Assembly: GCF_026343125.1 (NCBI RefSeq) | Contig: NZ_JAPEMB010000001.1 | Location: 4,159,501 to 4,223,500 of the forward strand | Origin: Streptomyces sp. NBC_00094 | Lineage (GTDB): Bacteria; Actinomycetota; Actinomycetes; Streptomycetales; Streptomycetaceae | Length of the DNA stretch: 64,000 nucleotides | Direction: 5' to 3' | Shown here: piece after piece, positions 1 to 8,440 of the stretch | Numbering within the stretch: position 1 is the stretch's first letter | Layout: every line of letters starts with the position of its first letter | Notes under the pieces: model-generated | What the model saw: only the letters and a program-made list of their open reading frames with translations | The model's database searches: none | Told to the model about the DNA's origin: nothing | Position numbers and translations under genes: made by a program

Positions 1-185
1 GCGAGATCATCGGCGCCCACCTGATCGGCCCCGACGTCACCGAGCTGCTGCCCGAGCTGACGCTGGCCCAGCAGTGGGACCTCACGGTCCACGAGGTCGC
101 GCGGAACGTCCACGCGCACCCGACGCTGGGCGAGGCCGTGAAGGAAGCGATCCACGGTATTGCCGGACACATGATCAATTTCTGA
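1..185 (+). CDS. lpdA: Dihydrolipoamide dehydrogenase, C-terminal 60 residues (partial)
   Basis: The 5' part lies outside the window; the frame entering at base 3 stops at TGA 183-185. The visible tail has the dimerisation-domain hallmarks of lipoamide dehydrogenase: IIGAHLIGPDVTELLPE, then VARNVHAHPTL and the terminal EAIHGIAGHMINF. In this family the His of the HAHPT segment, with the nearby Glu, is the active-site base contributed across the dimer. The enzyme is the FAD-dependent E3 that reoxidises dihydrolipoyl groups of 2-oxoacid dehydrogenase complexes with NAD+. Other class I flavoprotein disulphide reductases share the fold, but this His/Pro/Thr pattern is typical of E3. Confidence 0.85.
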   Translation, partial: EIIGAHLIGPDVTELLPELTLAQQWDLTVHEVARNVHAHPTLGEAVKEAIHGIAGHMINF

Positions 186-220
186 GGTTTCTCCCGGCTT
201 CGGGTGATAGGCACTGAAAG

Positions 221-898
221 GTGCCGAAAACGGAATCCCCAGACAGCGACACCTCACCGGGTGGCGAACCGTCCCGACCGATCAGGTCGTGGGTGCGTTC
301 GTCACCCGGTACGCATGTCTGGCTGCTGGTCATCGCGCTCACGAGCCTCGTCATCGCGCTCGCCCCGGACGGCCTGGAGACGTATCTCCTCCACCGCAAC
401 AGCAGCAACCTCTACCAACTCGCGCACCACCCGATGCGGGCCCTGCTCGGCAGCGCGTTCTGGATCGAGAACCCGGCCGACCTGGTCCTCTACGCGGTCC
501 TCTTCGAGCTCTTCCACGCTCCCGTCGAGCGGTGGCTCGGCACCCCCACGTGGCTCTTCACCGTCGCCACGGCGCACATCGCGGCGACCCTCGTCAGTCA
601 GCAGGTCGTCCTGCTGGCCATTCGGACCCACGACGTGCCGCGCAGCATGGCGCACGTCGTCGACATCGGGGTCAGCTACGGGCTCGCCGCCTCGGTGGGC
701 ATCCTGACCTACCGACTGCCCCGCCCCTGGCGCTGGTTCTACCTCGCGGGGGCGGTCGCGTTCTTCCTCGTACCGCTCGTCACGGGACGTACGTACACCG
801 ACCTCGGGCACGCGATCTCGCTGGCCATCGGCCTGGCCTGCTACCCGCTGACCCGCGGAAAACCAGTCGCCCCCGAACAGCCTCCCGTCGCACACTAG
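221..898 (+). CDS. Rhomboid-like membrane protein
   Basis: 225 residues from a GTG start. About 35 polar residues precede five or six hydrophobic segments (roughly 32-50, 85-100, 113-135, 148-165, 175-190 and 200-215). The segment DIGVSYGLAASVG resembles the rhomboid GxSG loop with its serine kept but the following Gly replaced by Tyr, and GHAISLAIGL near the C terminus matches the helix carrying the rhomboid catalytic His. This suggests a member of the actinobacterial rhomboid-like family; proteolytic activity is uncertain because the GxSG motif is altered. The gene follows lpdA by 35 bp and may be co-transcribed. The start is the first in-frame candidate; no strong ribosome site is visible. 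Confidence 0.6.
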   Translation: MPKTESPDSDTSPGGEPSRPIRSWVRSSPGTHVWLLVIALTSLVIALAPDGLETYLLHRNSSNLYQLAHHPMRALLGSAFWIENPADLVLYAVLFELFHAPVERWLGTPTWLFTVATAHIAATLVSQQVVLLAIRTHDVPRSMAHVVDIGVSYGLAASVGILTYRLPRPWRWFYLAGAVAFFLVPLVTGRTYTDLGHAISLAIGLACYPLTRGKPVAPEQPPVAH

Positions 899-976
899 TT
901 GTGCGGGAGAAACGGGGGATCTCCCGAAACGGCCGCTTCGAGCGCGCGGACCTTGTCCGCGCGAGGCCGTGAACGA

Positions 977-1012
977 CGAAGGCCCGCTCCCTTTCGGGGG
1001 AGCGGGCCTTCG
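977..1012. terminator. Bidirectional hairpin between convergent genes
   Basis: A perfect 15-bp stem (977-991 with 998-1012, GC-rich core) and 6-nt loop lie between the rightward rhomboid-like gene and the leftward HAD gene, so the hairpin can serve both strands. Confidence 0.85.
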
Positions 1013-1109
1013 CGCGTTGCCTCAGTACATCGCCTCGTACGTTGCCTCAGTCCGTCGCGCCGTACGCTGCCTCAGCCATCGCCTCGGACGCTTCCGGAGG
1101 CCGGCCGGC

Positions 1110-1916
1110 TCAGGCCGACAGCAGGCGCTCCAGTACGACAGCGATGCCGTCGTCCTCGTTCGACGAGGTCACCTCGTTCGCCACCGACCGCAGTTCCTCG
1201 TGCGCGTTGCCCATCGCCACACCGTGCGCGGCCCAGGCGAACATCGGGATGTCGTTCGGCATGTCGCCGAAGGCGATCGTCTCCGCGGCCTTCACGCCCA
1301 GCCGGCGCGCGGCCAGGGACAGGCCCGTCGCCTTGCTCAGGCCGAGCGGCAGGATCTCCACGATCCCCGGACCCGCCATGACGACGTCCACGAGCCCGCC
1401 GACCGTCTCACGGGCGATCCGCGTCAACTCGTCGTCGCTCAGCGTCGGGTGCTGGAGGTAGAGCTTGGTCAGCGGGGCCGCCCACAGCTCCGCCGGGTCC
1501 TCGTACGGCACGTACGGCAGGGGACCCTCCTGGGCCCGGTAGCCGGGGCCCATCAGGACCTCGCCCTCCAGGCCGTCGCGGCTGGCGGCCAGCGCGAGCG
1601 GGCCGACCTCCGCCTCGATCTTGGAGAGGGCGAGCCCCGCGAGCTGCCGGTCCAGGGTGAGCGAGGTCAGCAGCCGGTGCTCACCGGCGTGGTAGACCTG
1701 CGCGCCCTGCCCGCACACCGCGATCCCCTCGTAGCCGAGGTCGTCGAGGATGTGCCGGGTCCAGGGCACCGCCCGGCCGGTGACGACGATGTGCGCGGCG
1801 CCCGCCTCGGTCACGGCGGCGAGCGCGTCCCGCGTGCGGGCGGAGACGGACTCGTCGGCGCGCAGCAGCGTGCCGTCGAGGTCCGTCGCCACCAGGCGGT
1901 AGGGGAAGGGGCTCAC
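1110..1916 (-). CDS. HAD-superfamily (Cof-type) sugar/nucleotide phosphatase
   Basis: 268 residues from a GTG start at 1916-1914 whose bases overlap the serS stop (GTGA), indicating translational coupling. Motif I is DLDGTLL near the N terminus (nucleophile and acid Asp). Motif II is IVVTGR, a Lys sits in LSKATGL, and motif IV is FGDMPNDIPMF near the C terminus, with a C2-type cap between. This is the Cof/YbiV branch of HAD phosphatases, soluble enzymes that dephosphorylate small phosphorylated metabolites; the substrate cannot be read from sequence. An upstream extension of the frame runs through serS and is not coding. Pairing with serS suggests co-expression rather than a shared pathway. 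Confidence 0.88.
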   Translation of the reverse strand: MSPFPYRLVATDLDGTLLRADESVSARTRDALAAVTEAGAAHIVVTGRAVPWTRHILDDLGYEGIAVCGQGAQVYHAGEHRLLTSLTLDRQLAGLALSKIEAEVGPLALAASRDGLEGEVLMGPGYRAQEGPLPYVPYEDPAELWAAPLTKLYLQHPTLSDDELTRIARETVGGLVDVVMAGPGIVEILPLGLSKATGLSLAARRLGVKAAETIAFGDMPNDIPMFAWAAHGVAMGNAHEELRSVANEVTSSNEDDGIAVVLERLLSA

Positions 1917-3202
1917 TTGGCGATCGGCTCCAGGACCTCGCGCCCGCCCAGGTACGGCCGCAGGATCTCGGGCACCCGCACCGAACCGTCGGGCAGCTGG
2001 TGGTTCTCCAGGATCGCCACGATCGTGCGCGGTACGGCGCACAGCGTGCCGTTCAGGGTGGCCAGCGGCTGCACCGTCTTCTTGCCGCCCTGCTCGTCGC
2101 GCATGCGGACGGAGAGCCGGCGGGCCTGGAAGCTGTTGCAGTTCGAGGCGGAGGTGAGCTCGCGGTACTTGCCCTGGGTCGGGATCCACGCCTCGCAGTC
2201 GAACTTGCGGGAGGCGGAGGAGCCGAGGTCACCGGTGGCGACGTCGATGACCTGGAACGGCAGCTCCAGGGCGGTCAGCCACTGCTTCTCCCAGTCCAGG
2301 AGCCGCTTGTGCTCGTTCTCCGCGTCCTCGGGCGCGACGTACGAGAACATCTCGACCTTGTCGAACTGGTGGACGCGGAAGATGCCGCGGGTGTCCTTGC
2401 CGTACGTGCCGGCCTCGCGGCGGAAGCAGGGCGAGAAGCCCGCGTACCGCAGGGGCAGCTTGTCGGCGTCGATGATCTCGTCCATGTGGTACGCCGCGAG
2501 CGGGACCTCGGACGTGCCGACCAGGTAGAGGTCGTCGTTCTCCAGGTGGTACACGTTCTCCGCGGCCTGGCCGAGGAAGCCGGTGCCCTCCATGGCGCGC
2601 GGGCGGACCAGCGCCGGGGTCAGCATCGGGATGAAGCCGGCCTCGGTGGCCTGGGCGATCGCCGCGTTGACGAGGGCGAGCTCCAGGAGGGCGCCCACGC
2701 CGGTCAGGTAGTAGAAGCGCGAGCCGGAGACCTTGGCGCCCCGCTCGACGTCGATGGCACCGAGCGCCTCGCCCAGTTCCAGGTGGTCCTTGGGCTCGAA
2801 GCCCTCGGCCGCGAAGTCACGGATGGTGCCGTGCGTCTCCAGGACGACGAAGTCCTCCTCGCCGCCGACCGGGACGTCCGTGTGGACGATGTTCCCGAGC
2901 TGGAGCAGGAGCTGCTTGGCCGTCTCGTCGGCCTCGTTCTGCTCGGCCTCGGCGGCCTTGACGTCGGTCTTGAGCTGCTCGGCCTTCTGCAGGAGCTCGG
3001 CGCGCTCCTCGGGCGTGGCCCTGGGGATCAGCTTGCCGAGCGCCTTCTGCTCGGATCGGAGCTCGTCGAAGCGGACGCCGGACGACCTGCGCCGCTCATC
3101 GGCGGAGAGCAGGGCGTCGACGAGCGCGACGTCCTCTCCACGGGCGCGCTGGGAGGCGCGAACACGGTCGGGGTCCTCACGGAGCAGGCGAAGGTCAATC
3201 AC
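1913..3202 (-). CDS. serS: Seryl-tRNA synthetase
   Basis: 429 residues, the usual bacterial length, starting at GTG 3202-3200 (MIDLRLLREDPDRVRAS). Residues about 30-105 form the long antiparallel coiled-coil arm that clasps tRNA-Ser. The class II core follows: motif 1 proline region around FIPMLTPALVRP, the TSEVPLAAYH serine-site segment, motif 2 FRREAGTYGKDTRGIFRVHQF, and motif 3 near GTLCAVPRTIVAILE. The enzyme activates serine and charges all tRNA-Ser isoacceptors, two of which are in this window. The downstream HAD gene overlaps the stop codon by 4 bp. The upstream intergenic region carries DnaA boxes rather than an obvious T-box leader. Confidence 0.98.
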   Translation of the reverse strand: MIDLRLLREDPDRVRASQRARGEDVALVDALLSADERRRSSGVRFDELRSEQKALGKLIPRATPEERAELLQKAEQLKTDVKAAEAEQNEADETAKQLLLQLGNIVHTDVPVGGEEDFVVLETHGTIRDFAAEGFEPKDHLELGEALGAIDVERGAKVSGSRFYYLTGVGALLELALVNAAIAQATEAGFIPMLTPALVRPRAMEGTGFLGQAAENVYHLENDDLYLVGTSEVPLAAYHMDEIIDADKLPLRYAGFSPCFRREAGTYGKDTRGIFRVHQFDKVEMFSYVAPEDAENEHKRLLDWEKQWLTALELPFQVIDVATGDLGSSASRKFDCEAWIPTQGKYRELTSASNCNSFQARRLSVRMRDEQGGKKTVQPLATLNGTLCAVPRTIVAILENHQLPDGSVRVPEILRPYLGGREVLEPIAK

Positions 3203-3675
3203 CCCACCAGGCTACCGGTGCCCGCTTGCGCGCCCCCACCGGATAACGTCGCGCGTGTTGTTTCGCCCGAATTGCCGTCCGGAGAAAGAGGGCGAGGGGG
3301 TCACTGCATTCAGTTATCCACAGGCTGTGTGGAAGTTCTGTGGACTACGGAGGGATCGCAGGGATTCAGCACCCTGAACCTGGCAATTCCGTGATCAAAC
3401 ATCAATTGTCCACTCATTCGGGTGGGAATGACTCGCCCTAAAGGGTTGATCGCGGGAATCGCGGTGACGAGGCCGTCGGCGGGGTGTTGTGGACGGATCA
3501 GGGGCGACCGGAGCGATTTGTCGACCATGTCGGAATGCGTTGTCGACTTGTCCCCAGGTCGAGGGGAATCCCTGTGGATAACCTCTGTGGGTAACTGAAA
3601 AGTATGCAGGTAGGACTGTTATTCGTACCTGTGGACGACCGCTCCGCTAAGGGAGAGCGGTCGGTCGGTATCGGG
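3203..3675. promoter_or_regulatory. Intergenic cluster of DnaA-box-like 9-mers
   Basis: This 473-bp gap holds no gene but several 9-mers matching the DnaA box (TTATCCACA or TTGTCCACA type). Perfect copies are at 3314-3322 (TTATCCACA) and, inverted, 3573-3581 (TGTGGATAA). One- or two-mismatch copies are at 3339-3347, 3406-3414, 3548-3556, 3586-3594 and 3630-3638, in both orientations. Clusters of DnaA boxes outside oriC that titrate DnaA are known in Streptomyces; that this is one is inference. The serS and pheA promoters must also lie here or nearby. Confidence 0.6.
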
Positions 3676-4611
3676 TCAGGCCCGACCGTCCTGGACCCTC
3701 GCCAGCCAGTCGGAGGCCGCCGTGAACTCCCCGTCCGAAGTCCCGCGCCGCAGCGCCCGCACGTCCTCGACCGCGACGCCCGCCCTCGGGTACGAGCCGA
3801 GGAAGCGCACGTTGGGGCAGATCCGCTTGAGTCCCATCAGCGCCTCGCCCACCCGGCGGTCCGAGATATGGCCCTCGGCGTCCACGGCGAAGCAGTAGTT
3901 CCCGATCCCCGCTCCCGTGGGACGGGACTGGATCAGCATCAGGTTCACCCCGCGCACCGCGAACTCCTGAAGCAGTTCGAGGAGGGCACCCGGATGATCG
4001 TCACCCAGCCACAGCACCACCGAGGTCTTGTCCGCGCCGGTCGGAGCCGCCGGACGGGCCGGCCGACCCACGAGCACGAACCGGGTCTCGGCGTTCTCCG
4101 CGTCGTGGATCTCGGTGACCAGCGGCTCCAGGCCGTACGTCACCGCCGCGAACTCGCCCGCGAAGGCGGCGTCGAACCGGCCCTCCTGGACCAGCCGCGC
4201 CCCGTCCGCGTTGGACGCGGCCGACTCCCACACCGCGTCGGGCAGATGCGCCCGCAGCCAGTTCCTGACCTGCGGTTGGGCGACCGGGTGGCCCGTGACC
4301 GTCTTGATCTCGGAGAGCTTGGTCCCGGGCCGGACGAGCAGCGCGAAGGCGATCGGCAGCAGCACCTCGCGGTAGATCATCAGCGGCTCGCCGGAGGCCA
4401 GCTCGTCCAGCGTCGCCGTCACCCCGCCCTCGACCGAGTTCTCGATCGGTACGAGCGCGGCGGCGGCCTCCCCGTTCCGTACGGCGTCGAGCGCGGCCGG
4501 GACCGAGACCATCGGGACGAGCTCCCGGGTCGCGGCCTCGGGCAGCGTGCGCAGCGCGGCCTCCGTGAAGGTGCCCTCGGGGCCGAGATACGTGTACCGG
4601 GTGGCGGACAT
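3676..4611 (-). CDS. pheA: Prephenate dehydratase (phenylalanine biosynthesis)
   Basis: 311 residues, monofunctional type. The N-terminal two-lobed dehydratase domain runs to about residue 185. It begins YTYLGPEGTFTEAAL, has VPIENSVEGGVTATLDEL in the first lobe, and ETRFVLVG carrying the TRF catalytic signature. The C-terminal ACT domain (about 200-275) contains SVVLWLGDDHPGALLELL, LMLIQSRPTG (ESRP-type motif) and YCFAVDAEGH, where phenylalanine binds for feedback control. It converts prephenate to phenylpyruvate in the cytosol. ATG start at 4611. It is leftward like serS but separated from it by the DnaA-box region. Confidence 0.96.
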   Translation of the reverse strand: MSATRYTYLGPEGTFTEAALRTLPEAATRELVPMVSVPAALDAVRNGEAAAALVPIENSVEGGVTATLDELASGEPLMIYREVLLPIAFALLVRPGTKLSEIKTVTGHPVAQPQVRNWLRAHLPDAVWESAASNADGARLVQEGRFDAAFAGEFAAVTYGLEPLVTEIHDAENAETRFVLVGRPARPAAPTGADKTSVVLWLGDDHPGALLELLQEFAVRGVNLMLIQSRPTGAGIGNYCFAVDAEGHISDRRVGEALMGLKRICPNVRFLGSYPRAGVAVEDVRALRRGTSDGEFTAASDWLARVQDGRA

Positions 4612-4661
4612 ACCGTCACCCTAATGGTCTCCGGCCGCGCCGGGGGCTCGTGCGGACAGGC

Positions 4662-5960
4662 TCATGCCTCCAGGAGCCGCTGGCCCACGTACTCGCCCTC
4701 GGCCGGGCCGCCGGGGACCGCGAAGAGGCCGCTCGACTCGTGGCGGATGAACGTGGACAGCGCGTCGCCCCGGTCGAGCTTGCGCTGCACCGGGACGAAG
4801 CCCCGGAGCGGATCGGCCTGCCAGCAGACGAAGAGGAGCCCCGCGTCCGGCGTCCCGTCCGTACCGATCCCGTCGTGGAAGGAGAAGGGCCTGCGCAGCA
4901 TCGCGGCCCCGCCGTTCTGTTCGGGGGCGGAGATCCGTGAGTGGGCGTTGTCCGGGATCACCGTCGTCCCGTCCGGCCCGATCTTGTTCAGGTCGAGCTC
5001 GGTCGTCTCGCCACCGCCCGTGAGCGGGGCGCCGTCGGACTTCCGGCGGCCGATCACCTTCTCCTGCCGGTCCAGCGGCAGCTTCTCCCAGTCGTCGAGC
5101 AGCATCCGGATCCGCCGCACCACCGCGTACGAACCGCCGGCCATCCACTCCCCGGCGCCGGTGGCCCCGGCCGGGACGAAGATCCGCCGGTCGAAGTCGG
5201 GTTCCGTGGGCTTCGGGTTGCCCGTGCCGTCGACCTGGCCCATCAGGTTGCGCGCGGTCATCGGCTCGGAGGTGGCACCGGCCGAGCGGTTGAAGCCGTT
5301 CATCTGCCAGCGGACCCGGGCCGCGTCGCCCGCGTCCTTCTGGACGGCCCGCAGCGCGTGGAAGGCGACGAGGGCGTCGTCGGCACCGATCTGCACCCAC
5401 AGATCGCCCTCGGAGCGCCGGGGGTCGAGGGCGTCGGAGGAGAAGGCGGGCAGCGGGTCGAGTGCGGCGGGGCGGCGCGCTGCCAGTCCCGTGCGGTCGA
5501 AGAAGGTCCGGCCGAAACCGAAGGTGACCGTGAGGGAGGACGGTCCGGCGTCGAGCGCGATCCCGGTGTCCTCGGCCGGGGCCTTCCCCGCCATCAGTAC
5601 CTTCGCCGTCGCCGACCAGCGGCGCAGCAGGGCGGCGGCCTCCTTGCGCCCGGCACCCGGAGCGAGGTCGAAGGCGATCAGATGACCCCGGGACTGGAGG
5701 GGGGTGGTGATGCCGGCTTGATGTTTCCCGTGAAACATCACCTCGGTCGCGCCGACGGAGGTCAGTGCCTGCGAGCCGCCCGCACCGGCGCCGGTGGTGC
5801 CGCCGTCGCCCGAGACCGCCCCGGAGATCCCGGCGCCGCCGGCCGCGCCGATGACGAGTCCGGCCGCGCCCGCCGCGCCCACGGTGCCGAGGAGGCGCCG
5901 CCGGGAGACGGCCACGGTGCCGCGGGGTTCGCTGGGTTCGTTGGTGTCGATGTCGGTCAC
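4662..5960 (-). CDS. dtpA: Tat-exported DyP-type haem peroxidase DtpA
   Basis: 432 residues from GTG 5960, five bases after the CopC-CopD stop. A twin-arginine signal (SRRRLLGTVGAAGAAGL) is followed by an Ala/Gly-rich stretch. The DyP signature GxxDG appears as NLMGQVDGTGNPKP, and the proximal haem His is in TFIRHESSGLFAVPGG near the C terminus. In S. lividans DtpA is a Tat substrate needed for maturation of the copper oxidase GlxA and for morphogenesis, and it sits in the same operon as Sco and ECuC; the gene order here matches. The start is inferred: no strong ribosome site, consistent with coupling to the upstream gene. A near-perfect parS site lies inside the coding sequence. Confidence 0.92.
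   Translation of the reverse strand: MTDIDTNEPSEPRGTVAVSRRRLLGTVGAAGAAGLVIGAAGGAGISGAVSGDGGTTGAGAGGSQALTSVGATEVMFHGKHQAGITTPLQSRGHLIAFDLAPGAGRKEAAALLRRWSATAKVLMAGKAPAEDTGIALDAGPSSLTVTFGFGRTFFDRTGLAARRPAALDPLPAFSSDALDPRRSEGDLWVQIGADDALVAFHALRAVQKDAGDAARVRWQMNGFNRSAGATSEPMTARNLMGQVDGTGNPKPTEPDFDRRIFVPAGATGAGEWMAGGSYAVVRRIRMLLDDWEKLPLDRQEKVIGRRKSDGAPLTGGGETTELDLNKIGPDGTTVIPDNAHSRISAPEQNGGAAMLRRPFSFHDGIGTDGTPDAGLLFVCWQADPLRGFVPVQRKLDRGDALSTFIRHESSGLFAVPGGPAEGEYVGQRLLEA
5722..5737. other. parS-like ParB-binding site (15/16)
   Basis: TGTTTCCCGTGAAACA differs at one base from the parS consensus TGTTTCACGTGAAACA. It lies inside dtpA, where it encodes the Met-Phe-His-Gly-Lys-His stretch, in a stretch far less GC-rich than its surroundings. 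Together with the perfect site at 62006 it suggests an origin-proximal position. Confidence 0.75.
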
Positions 5961-5965
5961 GAGGG

Positions 5966-7963
5966 TCAGCCGATCTTCACGTTCTTGTCGATGGTGGTCT
6001 GGTCGATGTCGGAGGTGCGGACGGTCACCTGGATCGTCCACTCCCCGGGCATCGGGATCTGGACGCCGCTCGCGCTCCAGTGTCCGGTCTGGATGCGGTC
6101 GGGGGCGACGGGCAGCGGGCCGACGTCCTTGGCCTCCAGGGTGAAGGCGACCTTGACCTCGGGGACGTCCAGCGGTTTGCCGTTGGGGCGCTCGACGAAG
6201 AGGTGGAGCGCGTTGGCGCCGGTGCGGCCGGGGTCGAGGCTCAGCCGGACGACGCCCTTGCCGTCGACGCCGCCGGTGTCGAAGGGCAGCCGGATGTCGA
6301 CGGGACGGTCGGGCACGGCGGCCGAGCCGGCGGCGGAGCCGGTCCGGCCGGCCTCCTCCTCGGTGCGACCGGGCTCGGTGGAGGTGAGGACGGTGGTCAC
6401 GGCGAGGAGGACGACGGCGACGGCGGCCTCGGTCAGCACCGACCGGCGCAGCCCGGCCCGCTCGGGGTCGGCGTCACGCTCCCGCTTGCGCCGGGCGGTG
6501 GCGACGGCGGCCCGCTGCCGGGCGAGCTGGGCGGCGCGCGCGGGGTCGACGCCGGGGGTCACGTCGGGGTCGGTGTCGAGCGCGGAGCCGACGTCGGGGC
6601 CGAGCGCGGGCTCGGCGCCCACGAGGGCCCCGGCCTCCGCGGGCTCCCCCGCCTCCGCGGGCTCCACCTCCTCCGCGAGCTCCCCCATCTCTTCCGTCCC
6701 TTCCGTCTCCTCGACGGGAGCCGGGTCGGCGAGGCGTCGGATCCAGCGGCGCGAGACCCAGGCGATGCCGAGGAGCACGGCCATCAGGCCGATCTTGACG
6801 AGCAGCAGCTGCCCGTAGCGGGTGCCGGTCAGCGCGGACCAGGAGCCGACCTGGCGCCAGGACTGGTAGAGCCCGGTGGCCGCGAGGACGACGACGGAGC
6901 CGAAGGCGACCTTCGAGAAGCGCTCGACGGCAGAGCGTTCGACGGAGGGCGCTCGGTAGAGGGCGACGAGCAGCACCGTGAGGCCGCCGAGCCAGGCGGC
7001 GACGGCCAGCAGGTGCAGGATGTCGACGGGCATGGCGATGCCGGGCTGGATGCCGGTCGAGGCATGCTCCGCCAGTGCCCAGGTGCCGGCGATCCCGGCG
7101 GCGACGACGGTGCCGCCGAGGCCGAGTCCGAAGGCGAGGTCCTTCTTCTCCTTCGGGTCCGTCCGCCGGGCGTAGGCGCCGAAGAGGACGGCGACGAAGA
7201 GCGCGGCGGCGCCGAGCAGCAGCAGCCGGGAGGTGAGCGCGGCCCCGGTCTTCGTCTCCAGGACGGACTTCAGGCCCGCCAGGTCGAAGGCGTCGGAGAG
7301 CTCGCCGGAGCCGGTGTACGGGTTGCGCAGCAGGAGCATGACCAGCGTGGCGACCGTGAGGGTCAGCCAGCCGCGGACCACGGTCCGCTGGACGGGGCGG
7401 ACGAGCGCACCGCGAGGCCAGCAGGCCAGGACGAAGGCGCCGCCGCCGACGAGAACGGCGAAGGCGGCGTACGAGAGGTAGCGCGCGATGCCGTAGAGGA
7501 CGCCGACGAGCCCGCCCCCGGCGTTCTGCTCGGGCAGGGCGACGGAGGTGGCGGAGGGGGCGCCGATGGAGAAGGTGAAGGCGCCGGCGATCGGGTGGCT
7601 GTCGGCGGAGACGGTCTGCCAGGCCACGGTGTACGTGCCGTCCGGGAGCCCGGCGCGGAGCCCGACTCCGTACCGGACGACGGAAGCGCTGCACAGGTCG
7701 CGTATCTCGCCGGTGTCGGCCCGCCGGCCGGCCGGGTCGAGGACCCGGATCGAGTCGGCGCCCATGGCGACCTGCTCGGAGAAGGTCAGGTTGACCTCCC
7801 GGGGAGCGGTGGCGACCACCGCCCCGTCCTTCGGGTCGCTTCCGGTGAGCGCCGCGTGCGCGGAGGCGGGCGCGGCGCCGGCGAGCAGCGTGCCGAGCAG
7901 CGCGGCCGCGAGGATCAGCAGCCGTGCCACGGCGGTACCGAGGCGCGGGGCGGTGGTTGTCAT
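5966..7963 (-). CDS. CopC-CopD fusion copper-resistance/uptake membrane protein
   Basis: 665 residues, ATG 7963. A signal peptide ends AHAALTGSDPKDG, so the mature protein begins with the His that CopC proteins use to bind copper; the CopC domain spans about 35-130. A CopD region of eight or so membrane helices follows (about 150-410). Then comes an acidic Glu/Ala-rich segment, another membrane helix near 505-525, and a C-terminal extracytoplasmic beta-sandwich (about 555-660, FixH/YtkA-like). Function: capture of copper outside the membrane and transport or hand-over. It lies between ecuC and dtpA in the copper operon. The acidic, low-complexity loop near residues 415-450 is probably cytoplasmic and disordered. 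Confidence 0.93.
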   Translation of the reverse strand: MTTTAPRLGTAVARLLILAAALLGTLLAGAAPASAHAALTGSDPKDGAVVATAPREVNLTFSEQVAMGADSIRVLDPAGRRADTGEIRDLCSASVVRYGVGLRAGLPDGTYTVAWQTVSADSHPIAGAFTFSIGAPSATSVALPEQNAGGGLVGVLYGIARYLSYAAFAVLVGGGAFVLACWPRGALVRPVQRTVVRGWLTLTVATLVMLLLRNPYTGSGELSDAFDLAGLKSVLETKTGAALTSRLLLLGAAALFVAVLFGAYARRTDPKEKKDLAFGLGLGGTVVAAGIAGTWALAEHASTGIQPGIAMPVDILHLLAVAAWLGGLTVLLVALYRAPSVERSAVERFSKVAFGSVVVLAATGLYQSWRQVGSWSALTGTRYGQLLLVKIGLMAVLLGIAWVSRRWIRRLADPAPVEETEGTEEMGELAEEVEPAEAGEPAEAGALVGAEPALGPDVGSALDTDPDVTPGVDPARAAQLARQRAAVATARRKRERDADPERAGLRRSVLTEAAVAVVLLAVTTVLTSTEPGRTEEEAGRTGSAAGSAAVPDRPVDIRLPFDTGGVDGKGVVRLSLDPGRTGANALHLFVERPNGKPLDVPEVKVAFTLEAKDVGPLPVAPDRIQTGHWSASGVQIPMPGEWTIQVTVRTSDIDQTTIDKNVKIG

Positions 7964-7987
7964 CTCTGTGTCACTCCGTCAACGAGC

Positions 7988-8440
7988 TCAGTGCTGCTGC
8001 GGGTTGTGGCCGGCGGCCTCGACGGGAACGTCGACCGTGATGGGGTCGGACTTCTCGAAGTGGAGCTCGATGCTGACCTTCTCGCCCTGCTTGGGCTTCT
8101 TCTTCAGCTCCATGAACATGATGTGGTTGCCACCACGTGCGAGCTTCAGCTCCCCGTTCGCGGGGATGTCGAAGGACTCCACCTGCTGCATCTTCTGGTT
8201 CTTCGTCTCGTGGATCGTGACGTCGTCCGAGATCGGGCTGGTGACGGAGGTGAGCTTGTCCGCCGTGCCGCCGTCGTTGGTGATCGTCAGGAATCCGCCG
8301 GCCATGTCCATCACCGGCTGGGGCATGAACGCGCCGCTGACCTTCAGCTCGGGCTTGTCACTGTCGGACGAACACCCGGTCAGCACGAGCGAGGCGGCGA
8401 GCGCCACGGCGGCGGTCAGGGCGGTGGTGCGGCGGTTCAC
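7988..8440 (-). CDS. ecuC: PCuAC-type extracellular copper chaperone (ECuC), lipoprotein
   Basis: 150 residues from GTG 8440-8438, whose bases overlap the stop of sco (GTGA). The signal ends in lipobox LTGC, so the mature protein is a lipid-anchored cupredoxin-like domain. Copper ligands of the family are visible: the Met-rich MPQPVMDM, the His of IHETKNQKM, and the HIMFM segment near the C terminus. PCuAC proteins hold Cu(I) and pass it to Sco or to oxidase CuA sites. In S. lividans this protein works upstream of Sco. Spacing to copCD is 24 bp, so the two are co-transcribed. Confidence 0.92.
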   Translation of the reverse strand: MNRRTTALTAAVALAASLVLTGCSSDSDKPELKVSGAFMPQPVMDMAGGFLTITNDGGTADKLTSVTSPISDDVTIHETKNQKMQQVESFDIPANGELKLARGGNHIMFMELKKKPKQGEKVSIELHFEKSDPITVDVPVEAAGHNPQQH

